Source of the DNA: Euwallacea fornicatus
Taxonomy: Eukaryota; Arthropoda; Insecta; Coleoptera; Curculionidae
Length of the DNA: 64,000 nt
Reading direction: 5' to 3'
NCBI RefSeq assembly: GCF_040115645.1
Contig: NC_089568.1
Span: 2,108,001-2,172,000 of the forward strand
Within the stretch, counting starts at the first letter, position 1, and every line of letters starts with the position of its first letter. Of this stretch, positions 26,501 through 38,300 are shown piece by piece. The translations under genes and the position numbers were made by a program. The notes beneath the pieces are model-generated. The model was not told where the DNA came from, made no database searches, and saw nothing but the letters and a program-made list of their open reading frames with translations.

Positions 26501-28524
26501 TTTTTTTTTAAACTTTAACAAAATTTTACAGAATGAAGACTTGTCCAAATGGTGTTTTTCACTGTTCTGTCGAAGCGGTTATGTCCCAACATTAAAACAT
26601 CCAAGTTAACAACGGGATTCACATAATATTCAGTCTGAACGTTTCTGGAGAGGAAAATGCCTTTTGAGATACAAAATTTCCTTTGGAAACATTCTGGTAG
26701 TTCCAATTAATTATATTCAGATATTTTATTAAAAACTGACAATGCTCTTCTAAATTGTTCCTTCTTTTATCCATTTAGTACTCATAAATTTAATGGCACA
26801 AAATTTGTTATCTGAGTTACTTAAAAAATATGTTTCGGTTTATGTAAAATTTTACGGTTACCAAAATGTCTAAGGGACAAGTAACTGATGATATTTATAT
26901 GTGGGGTAATTTAAAAATGTTTTGATCCCTACTCCAAACTGTTCCCTAATCAGCAAGTTACTTTCGTATAAGTACCACATCATACTATACAACCTTAAGT
27001 ATCATTTGAAAATTGATTTTGGTATATTATTATATCCAAACGTTGTTCATTGAAACTTTTCGGACATCCCTCATGTGTTCATGGTTGTAGTGAAATTTGA
27101 GGTGTTGAGGCGAGGAAGCAAATATTTTCCATAACTACTAAATAATGTTTTTAATATTAACCTCTGTAACGCCATATCATGACAATTATCAGATGGGTAA
27201 ATATGTGAATCCCTACCCAGGTTTGTATAATTAATTTGTTATAAACAGGTAAGCTTTAAAACCGTCTGACTGCAATTTGGTCTGTTGCTTAAAGTCACTT
27301 TAATAAACGATTGTGTTCCACTAAAAATAACAAAAACCAATATAATTATATTGTCCATTCATTACGAGTTACTAGTAAGAAACTAGGTGTTGTTATTCCA
27401 ATTGGAAGTAGTAATTTTTATCTCCGACGAAGGTAGGTTTCTTTATAAAGTTACGATATACACGGTTAGTAACGAGTTAGTTCATAATTCAAATATATTA
27501 CAAACCTGAGACCGCCCATGCAATCCTTTTGAAATTAAGGTAAATCTTTTGAATTTCAACCGAGGTGTATGGTATTTTTAAGGCAAATTTTTTACTTGAG
27601 AAGTACTATCTGACTTACCAGGTTGACTTGTATATACCTTTATTTGACTTCACATTGTGACGTTCATTTGCACCGTTGTTTCTTTAGGCTCCGTCTGTCC
27701 AAAAGTTGAAAAAATAAGATAAAATAATTCGCGTATAAAAACAGTGAAGTCACATTTTTTCGTTAAAATAAATTGATGAGTTCATAAGAGAGTGACGTTT
27801 GGTAGCAGCTACGTCATATTTTATACGGGAATTTTTAAGGTTCTACTTAACTTCCATTTAAGGAGAACTGGTGCGTATGGCACTTAATATACTAAAATTA
27901 GCTCGCCTGAGAAATTTTAAAGTGGCGAACTTCACGTTTCTCTCATCCACTCTCCTCAGCTACCACTGGCAAATATTTCGTGTACATAAAACATAATATA
28001 AAAGCGAAGAAAAAACTCACTGTAGCCATAGTGAAATTTAAATTTGTATTGTCTGAAAAATTTGGTCTTCGTATTGATGAGGTCTATAGATAGAAAATTA
28101 CTGAAATAATTTAATATTGCTACTTATTAGGTAAAAAACACTAAAAGTATATCGTCAAATGAATAAATAACATTTTTCCTCAATGTGAAAAATTTGCCTT
28201 CGTTGTACACAGGGGCTGGTAGATAAATACTAAAAGGACAGCAGGCGATACCCGTCACAGCCTTATCGCTGTTGGATTGGGGCTACCCCCTGTATTTCGT
28301 TACTTTGCGATACTCTAGTTAGAACTACTAGCACTCCCTTAAAAATATGACATTTCACCCAACTTTCTCTCTGTCTAGTCTTAAGAAGCACGCGTCAACC
28401 ATAATACTATTCCATACGATGTGAACACTACTTACTTCATGACTGTCATTCGCCTCTCATGAAACGCCGTTATCGTGAAGTTAACTTAATACAGGTGATT
28501 CTCGTCACAGCTTAGCTGTTGGGT
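23574..28524. other. BuGZ 3' flank and intergenic DNA
   Basis: The first part presumably holds the BuGZ 3' UTR; AATAAA at about 25685 is one possible distal poly(A) signal, but nothing fixes the end. An element-like TAGGGTGTCCCAG occurs near 25826. Many small frames in 23904-26706 show no homology and overlap antisense frames. No gene is called. Confidence 0.4.
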
Positions 28525-28642
28525 CCTCAGTCCCCTGCTACTGACTTGGCTTGACCTCACAGGCGATTGTGATTGGTTGGTTGCAAATTCCAGCAATGAC
28601 AATCACAGGCTTCGAAGGCCTGTTGGCAGGGGAGTCACCAGG
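28525..28642. repeat. Imperfect long foldback, ~118 bp
   Basis: The left side (CCTCAGTCCCCTGC then CAGGCGATTGTGATTG) is roughly complementary to the right side (CAATGACAATCACAGGC then GCAGGGGAGTCACCAGG) around a loop of about 15 nt. A partly similar segment, sharing CGTCACAGC and GCTGTTGG, lies about 245 bp upstream at 28250-28280. It could be a small MITE or SINE-like insertion; the family was not identified. Confidence 0.45.
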
Positions 28643-29315
28643 TCTAATCCGAATGTATTTAATTTATTTATTAGTTGTGTATTAAGAAAGGCTTCGTATT
28701 TATGAGAAATGTTGTCTTCGCGTAGGGCTTTGTGGGGGTGTTATTAGATTTGGATTGGTGTCGAGTGACTTCCCACCCCTGTAAAACACTGCTATTGATG
28801 TATTTATTTCTGTTTAAAGGTAGATTTAAAATGATAAGTGTAATGTGAATTTTTTTGGGTTAATATAATTGTTTAATGAAACAAAGGAGTATTTTTAACT
28901 CAGCCATACCTATACAAAGCTAGATCGACTTTCGGAAGTCATTCATGTGGCTATAAGAGAAAACCCTTTAAACATTTTCGAAGTTTTCCTGAATATTTCC
29001 ATAGCCTGAAACGAGGGATTTGTGAACCGGCGACCCAAGACAGGGTCGTTAATTTTGGACTGTTTCGAAAAAAACGCATATTTCTGAAATACATAGAAAA
29101 AAATAATACAGGTGTTACAGGCTCAAGGTCCGAGTAAATAATAAATTATATTATATATATCCTATATAAAATAACTAAGTAAAACGAGTACATCCGTATT
29201 TACTTAATATAAAAATAGGAGAAGCATATGGAATTTACTAACTTCAATCAACAAAACGTTTAAGCCTGCTTTAAACCATCTTACGTCTGTCTTACAAATA
29301 AAACACTTGCCTATA

Positions 29316-32300
29316 TTACAGCAGTTTCGTGTTTCTCTTGCACATCTCCTTAGTCACATAATTATATCTATTATAAAATTCGCTCTTATACTTAAAAATA
29401 ACATGATCGACGACAGTGGGACTAGATAAATACTCGGCACATTCAGGAAATATCACATGGTCACAGGACTGCTTGTAATGGTTTAATTGCCCATCCTTAA
29501 AAGGCAAAAAGTACTCATTGGTTACACCGGGCCTTAGTAAATGAAGCGCATAATGGTTAAATACTGTTAGGGCATTTCTTGTCGATATAAAGCTCTTCCC
29601 GTTTTCTCCTTTTCCGCTTGGTACTGAATTCCTTTTAAATTCTCCAAGGAAGAAAGGCTTGCTGCTACGGTTCTTACTCCGTTCAAAGAAATAAACGTTT
29701 TGTATAATTAAGGACGTGTAGTAGTTATCTAAGCCCTCGACCAAATTCCGCCAATATTTCACCTTTTTCGGCACGATAAATTCGTCCACGTCTAAAGGAA
29801 TAATAAACCTGGAGTCGAGATTCTGGTAAAAACACTTGTTGTAAGAGACCACTTCGTAGCGACGCCTCTGCCAGGTGCTTTGGAAAAAAGAGTTTGCAGA
29901 GCAATTTTGGCAGATACCTTCAACTGGTTTAAAATCTTCTATGTGGAACATTGTGGGGAATTGCCTTTTGTACCTGAAAATTAAATTCAAATATTAATGT
30001 GAGTGTGATGTATTTCGGTTCTATTTTTAAAAATTTATGCCAATTGCCGGTTAAATAACTTTTCTTCACAGTTTTAGCCATGAAATATGAAATATGCTTC
30101 ACCTACTCGTTACTATGTGGATAAAACTCAGTTGGTCTGTCTGGCAGGTTATGCAAAAAAAATTTCGTGAGAATTACTTGTGCTGAATGGTCGAGGGAAA
30201 ACGTTCGATATTTTTCACCAAAGATCGCCTTATTACTTATCTTCTCACCAATTTAGCACCCTCCTCGTCTTCTTAGTAACTCGTTGAAGAAATATGTGAA
30301 AGAACTGAGCCCCTAATACCCTGCACATTTCGATCCACTGCACCAAATGTAGCGAGATATCTTTTTTGAAATTTAATGGCTTCACACATAACGTGAAATT
30401 GGTTTGTCTAGTTCCTTCGTTTTTTAAAATTTGGTGGAAGTCCTTTGCTGATATGTGACAAGGTCGTAGTGAAAATGTCACTGCAACTGGAATTATGTTA
30501 TTCTCGAGTTCTGGCAATCTGTAGAAGAAAATTATGTTGTTGAAATTTAGAAGTAGATATACGGGGCGTTCGTAAAATGACCGTACGACAGTGGATCCGA
30601 AGTTCCTCAACGAAAAACGAGGCAAACTTATTTGTGTATAGTTATTTAGCCACTACAGAGAGCCAAAGTTCTCAAAGCCCCATTCGGGAATTCAAAACTC
30701 TCGATTAATGCTGTTGATTATATTAAAAGGGCAACGGCGACGCTTTACAATACACTAATTGGTACCAAGTCGCTAATCTAGATTCCTAGAACGATCGCAA
30801 AGAACTGGTGATCCGGAACCGGCTCACTCTATCACATTGACTGTCTCTTCCCCTTTTTTTTCGGGCATCAGTCCTTTCCAAGCAATTCTTTCTAATCTCC
30901 CCCCCTGGTCCCGTTCCACCCGACCCGGTCGTATCTCGCGCGCTGGGTCTGTTCTTTATCCGAACCTAAGCAAGGTACCCAAATCAGCCAGCCGCCCATA
31001 AACTCATATTCAGCTGGTTGTTGAAAATTCATCGCCGACCCTTAACGAACCAAAAGGTCCCTTTATCTTAACTATTTATTGTAAGTACGTTAAGGCGCCG
31101 ACATGTATCAATTTGAGAACTTTGGTGCCCTGTGGCGGCGACATGAGGCAAAATTTGATCTAAGTAAGGTTGCCTAGAACGCCTTATTTTTGGTTAAGGA
31201 ATTTTGGATCAAGCGTTGTACAGTCATTTGACTGACCCTGTACGTACACCTGTAATAATAATATCAATTTACACACAAATATTCTTATGTGACATACAAA
31301 CCATTTATCACCGCTATAACAGTACCTAAGTGTAGGTACCCAACGAGTGTAAGAGCCATCAGCAATAAAGAAAAAGCCGGACAAATAAATACTTACTTGC
31401 AAGACAACAAGTTTGGGTTGTAGTAGGTATTGTTGTCATTCGTGTCCCATTTATCGTACCAGATGGCTGCAACGGTAGATTTAATAATTCGAACGTGACC
31501 GTCATTCATTAGGATTTGACAGTAAATTACTTCCGTCCAACTACCTGAAAACCAGAAAATTAATTAAATTAAATGAGGAAAAAGTTGCATTTCGGATAAT
31601 GATTTTCTTTTATGCTTTTGCGAATAACAACGTGGGAAACCAATCCATTATTGTCTTCTTTCTATAGTCATTATGCACCACTTCGTTAAGATCTACCCAT
31701 CCCTATTGATTATTTCATAGTCCTCCCAACATACGAGTCTTACCAGTTTAACTTCAAGTCTGCATCACCAACTTTCCATTTCGATTTAACGAATGATCAT
31801 TGTTATTCCGTGATGATATATTGTTACGTCCAAGTTTTATCTCGTACGAGTATAGGGTACCACTCTCTAGTATTACCCGCGGTATCAACTATACGATGGA
31901 AAAAGTTATTACCTTGCTGCCTTTGCGGTTGCAGAAACCTGAATTTCGTAAAAAATTGGAACGCACTTCCAGTAGTCTGGAGAACATTGTTGCTACATGA
32001 TTTTAGATAATTTTGAAACAACTTTTGAGACTTTGGAAAACTGAATTTCTCGACGACTGAAAAGACTCTTTTAGATATCGAAGAAGGACTTTCGATACTG
32101 CATTCGACAAAGCTCATTTCAGGTCAAACCATCACAGTAAATACTTCTTCAGGATGTTGACTTGGTTAGGAGAGGTTCCCAGTTACTCTTCAGCAGAAAT
32201 CAACTATGTACAAAGTTCCCCTTATTCAATTATGCACTTTAAAAGGCAAAGAAGACTTTGTCATCCAAGCAAAAAAATCTTTTATCGGACCAATATATAG

Positions 32301-35300
32301 CTGATTCTCTGATATTAACTATTCATTTATATAACTATTCAATCTTAAAAATCACATTTCCTGAATGTCCCCATCGACTTCAATGAAACATTGAATTTTT
32401 AGTTCAAAACTTTGCGTTACTCGGTGCAGCAAATCTCCATCTGGATCTTGGTCCACGACAGAAAAACGCACGAATTTTGTTAAGATTTGAATTAATTATC
32501 ACAATGGGCAGTTCCGTAACGATAATTTTAAAAATTTTTAACTCAGCTTGTTCATCATTGGCGTGAATAGTCTCGCAAGCTATTTACTGAAAAGTCCGCA
32601 GTCAAAAAGTCGTCGTTTAGTGTGGTTTAACAACAATTCTGGAGCTAGAACTGTTGTTAAACCACTGCCAGAATAGATTAAGATTTACTTCATTGGGTGA
32701 TGCAAAATTTTGAACTTAAAATTCAAAATTGCCCTGGAGTTGATGGATGGTATTTAGGAGACACGATTTTTAAAATTTGATTAGTTATCTAAATTAATAA
32801 TAAATTACAAAGAATTAGCGATATATTGGTCCAACAAAATGTGTTTTTTAATTTGATTAAGAACTTTTTATTTAACTTTCAAACTGCATAGTCTGACACG
32901 GGGAACCCAGCATAAGGGCTAATTCAGGTTAGTTCTGGTTGATGATGCGGGAAAGGATTCCCCACACGACTTCCTGGGAATGTGAAGTAGGTGATCGTGA
33001 AATATTGTAAAACCGATTTTAAAGTCGTGTTTGAACATGCGTCTTAACCAGCAACTTTACCATTTTTTTTCATGGCGAAATGTCTAATATTTCTCACTGC
33101 TCTTCGTCCTGGTTTTGGCTTAATTTAAACATTATTTTATAAATCCTCTAACGCAATCTGGTCTGAACCGGCAACTGCGAGGTTCACAATCATTTTACGA
33201 GATTGAAATGTAAGTTATTTGATAATTAACCCATCAAAAAAGGTAATGATTTCGAAACAATGACAAATTGCTATCTTCGTTGACTTTTTCAGGTATTATA
33301 ACGATAATAACTTCAACTACAATTACGTGGCAAATTGAGGGACATCAGTAGAATTTTTCCATCATGAAATAACGGGTAACAAGATACAATTTGTATCCCA
33401 ATTAAGGCATTCTCAGTTTGTAATTTCGAGACCATCACTTTTTTGTTACCTATACGAGTTCTGTTTTAATTTAATAAGTGGGATTAATTCGCTAATGTAT
33501 TCAGCATTTATGGCCTGGTTCTGCATGCTCAAAATTTTTTCAGATGGGTATCGCTTAACGTTTTCTTTTACATACACAGGTGTTTATACGTATGCAAAGC
33601 GTGGTGGAAGCAAAATATCGGTTTTTACAGTATTTTAACATTTGCATAAGAAATACTGAGCAAAAACCATTTGGTCCCTGCCCGCCATATCAGAATATAT
33701 TATGATTTCGGAGCAATGCAAAAAGAATGTCCCTCGACTTCCGTTTGTGGAGAAACTTTGAATCATCGCGGATTTCATGATGGGAAGAAAACTTATACTT
33801 TCCATGCAGTTTGTATCAGCCGCGTTTTCTTTAAAGTCAAACCTGGAAAGTTTCGAGTCGATCTCCTCCAGATTGTGAGGGACCCGACTCATTTGTACCA
33901 TTTCGTACTTTGACACCTTCTTCACATTTCAGATCGGGAAGGTCGATGTTACCAGACCTACTCTGCTAATTCTATAAGATCTGAGACCTCCCCTTGTCTC
34001 GTCAATAAGTTTTCCAAATTCCCCGCAATATAACTCAAATGTAGCTAGTTTGAGGCGGGCACCAAGGAATAATCTCGAGAGAAGGTGTCAACAGTTTGCT
34101 ACCACCGAATTACATAGAGGGAGCCTTTGGGTTTTTTCACTAGAGCTGACGAATGTTAAGCGAAAAAAAAGGAAGAATCCCGAGTCGTGGTGTGAAATTC
34201 AGGTGATTTTGAAAAAAATACCATTAGGTTGGCGAACCGACATAATAGTGAGTTCACTAATCAAAAACGAATTTAATGAAGAAGATTTCATTACCCTGGG
34301 GCACGTCTTCGTGACAACCATGAATCAAAGAGAATACCGCAAGCTATCCCTGAGAAAGGAACATAAATAAAAATGAACCAGTGGGGGGTTAAAACGCGAT
34401 CTTCAATAATTGAAAATAGGCCTAACACATAATAAGTCTTGAATAATAAAAGGCCTCAAGTCAAGATCAATTCCCAGCGATAGAGTCTTTATAAATGCAA
34501 AGAATTCTTTTCTATTTGCGAATAAATGAATGCCAAGTTGCGCATAAAAGGTAATTTACGGTCAACCAAGTTTGCTAGCGGAACAATAAAAAGATTTTAG
34601 GTTCTATCAGATCAGATTAGATCAAGATGATGGTGCATGTTGATGCCAATCTGAAATCGTTTTAGACGAACCGATCAGTTTCGAATAGCTTACCCAAATG
34701 TCCGTCGACAGGACAAATTGTATTAGATCCTGCTAATCGCTGAATTTGAAATTATCTGAAATCACTCGATAGGCGATTCGCATGTTCGACTCACTTTAAA
34801 CGATCGATCGCTCACAATTCGAGTTGCGTTTTCGACTTTTCGAAAAACTGCCCGGAAATCTACTTTTGAGGCCTCCCGACCGACCCAAACATTTTTGCTG
34901 CGCAATATAGTAGAGGCAGGTTTCAATGATGAATTTGGCAGGATGAACATCACCCAAGTTTGTCTGAGATCTTACTCTTCCCATAGTTGATCGCTCGTTT
35001 TTTGATTGCAGTCGATCGAAATCTAATTGCTGAAACGCTATAGAGTGTTCAGAAGCAGAAGATCAAACTTCCAGGGATTGTTCAGTGCAAGAATATAAAA
35101 CGTCTGAATGTAAGAACCCGTGTCCAGAAATGTGTACTTAAGGCGGTACGGCTTTATGATTCTTTAAGACAGTTGTGTGCAGACACGTATTTTACCGAGT
35201 TTTAGTATGTTTTAGTTTAATTTGTTTGTATAAAATAACGCTACAGGAATTGTTCAAAATTTCGTTAGTTTGGTAAATTTGAAAAAGTTCACAAAGTGAT

Positions 35301-38300
35301 CGGTCTTTGTGGAAAACCACACCAATCGACAACTGGTAGATATATCTACAGGGTGTTCACGAGAAAAATCTCACCCGCCTCTAACTTTTTAATATATTTA
35401 AATAGAAAAAGAAACATTAACAAAAAGTGCTTTAAAGTTCATGTAGTTCTCCAAGATTGTCAACAGTTTTATATAGGATGTTTAATAAACGTGTGATAAC
35501 TCAATATTTCGTTTTTTGAACAATTAAACATTTTTTTTTACATATTTAAATTCTGAGTTTTATTACGCATTCAACGATATACTATATAGGTCATACCTCA
35601 AGTCTTGTTATTATTATTCTCATAATTATAATGAAAAGAAAAGTGACAAATACAATAAATCACATCAATCGAAGTGATATGATAACAAAATGCCTACAAA
35701 ATTTGGAAAAAAGATATCGATTGTGTGTTGAACAAGGTGGAAAGAACATTGAACAATGCCTGTCAAATATTAACAAAAACACAGCTTTAAGTTTATTCTG
35801 CATTATTGTCATTTTATTCAATTTAATTTAATTTCAATTCAAATTATTAATATTACTTATACTTCTATTAGGCTGAAAAGTAGATATTGGGTTTAGAAAA
35901 TAACAACATTAAAAAATACCTTTTGAAGCATTTATTTCGTATTTTAAATAAATTGACATTCGGCACATTTTTTCTCCAGTATATAGCATTTTTCATAGAA
36001 AATATTGATTATAAAGGCAATAAACTATTCAATTTAATTTTAGGACAATTCATAACAATGACAAATCAAACGACTACTACTGACCAAATTAGCCATATTG
36101 TTTTCAAACCTGACTAAGATATATTTGTGAAATACCGCTATCGCACTATGTTGCGCAGGAGCAAATTTTGGTAAGTATTTCAAAAATTATAAGATTTAAG
36201 GTATATACATCATTGAATTCGTAATAAAACGCAAAAACTAAATATGTAAAAAAAAGTAATGGTTAATTGACCAAAAAATGTAATGTTGAGTTGGCACACG
36301 TTTATTAAACATCCTGTATAAAACTGCCGACAATCTTGAAAAACAACAAGAACTTTCAATTATTTTTTGAGAGAATTTTTTCCCCGTTTCAATACATTAA
36401 AAAGTTAGCGGGAAGGGTGTACTTTTCTCGTGGGTACCGTGTACATCTGGCATATGAAGAAACAAATAGCAACGCAGAAGTTGCTGCACAGCAGTTCGGA
36501 CAACATTGCAGCGACAGAGGTGGTTCAGTCCCATAGCCCCCTAGCCCACCCGATCTAACACCTTTAGATTTATTTCTGCGAGGACATGTAAAGTCTCTGA
36601 TTTATGAAACGCCAGTGGAACCAGTGCAGGATCTGATTGCGTCTGAAGTCGTTCAAAACAATTATTAAATTTTTACCCAAGTCTGCATAAACGATGTACG
36701 CAGTTTAAACAGGTGCAACCGAGTCCAAGGATGACATTTTGAGCAACTGCTGTAATGTTTTTTTTTTCAATATAAATTCAATACAAATCAGAATAAATTT
36801 AAATGAAACTTGCTAAAACTCGAAAAAAAGTTTTTGCGCATAACTGTCTTAAAGCATCATAAGGCCGTAGCGCTTTAGGAAAACATTTGCGCACACGGGT
36901 TCTTCTACGTGGATATCCTCTTTTCTTACATTGAACAATCCCTGGAACTTGACCTCATGGTTGTGTGAACGCCCAGTATAATGAAACGGCCATAAATTAA
37001 CTTCGCCTCCTATGTTTGAGTGAAATACACCAATCTGATCAGCAGAATCAGATAATAAATGAAAATTGAACTCCCGTCCATTTCCCAATTGCACAATAAA
37101 TACTTCCATTTAGATCTTTAACTATCAAAGAAATGTACCAGGTATATCGATGCTTATCGATCCCAATTTGCATGTAAAGCCTTCTAATGGAATATGAATT
37201 ACAAATCGAACGCTATAAGCAAAATCATCAATTCCTGCCAATTTTGCTCGACGTTTTCCTCCATTTTATCTAGATCACGACGTACTTTAATAACCGACCG
37301 TGTCGTCGATTGATCCACAAAGAATTAACTATAATTTCGTTAATAGCTCCCCTCGCAAAGATGGGTTTGTCAATCACATCACGTAATCACATATCCCCTC
37401 TATAAAATTTTAATACGGTTCTGAATTCGAGAAGTTCAGTTAAGGCAATAAATTTAAACTTTGCAGGTATAAACATGCATCATTAAACAGTTTATCTATT
37501 AACATGCTTAAGAGGAAGGCTCAGTGATACCAATTTGCATCACTATCGTGCCAGCTCAAAGAATTAACATTTTTATGTCAATAATATCTGTATTAATATT
37601 CATAGAAAAATTATGATATTTGGAACGTTGTTCATTAGTGTAATTGGATTAAAGATTAATAGTGGGATAAGACAGCGAGCAGCAGAAACATTTTTTCCAC
37701 TTGGAACGTGCGATTAAATTTAATTTAATCAATTATGTTGATTCATGTGTCACAATAAAAATTTCACATTTTAGTTCTTGTTGTAGAATGCGCCTTTTTA
37801 TAACTCATATAATTTTTATCTCGTTGCTTTTAATCCTTCGGGTTCCAGGCATCTAGAACAACTTCAAAGTAGACATTTTCATTAAAGTGTTCTAAATTCC
37901 ATAATATTATGTATACTGGGTAGGATTTGCAAGGAGACGGTGAAACGCTCTTATTTTGTTTGCCTTCATCATAAAGCTGACTTCTCATGGGCCTTCTGCT
38001 AATGAACTAGTTAATGAGTGTCAATAATGATTCCTGCTATCTTGAAAAAAAAAAAGAATTGAAATCTGCTGTTTTCCCTGCTTTAAGACTTTGCCTTGTG
38101 GTTCTTGAATGAAATTCCATGTGGTCGAGAGAGCAAAATTTCACTTTTTTACGCAGAGAGTGTCGTCAGGAAAAAAAACGTTTGTAGTTGTTTCTGAGTT
38201 CTCTATGGCAAATTTGCAAATTCTCACCCGCTCCATTTTGGATTTTGAAATTTCCAAATAGCTTGCGAGTGTTTCATGAAGTACTCAGAAAGTGTCTGCA

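Noticed and set aside
32622..32665. Hairpin as a pre-miRNA
   Set aside because: At 44 nt with a 6-nt loop it is too small for normal Drosha/Dicer processing.
33635..34370. 96-codon minus and 106-codon plus frames in GT92 intron 1
   Set aside because: No recognisable domain, and the strands conflict locally. The intron is transposon-rich, so these may be decayed element sequence.
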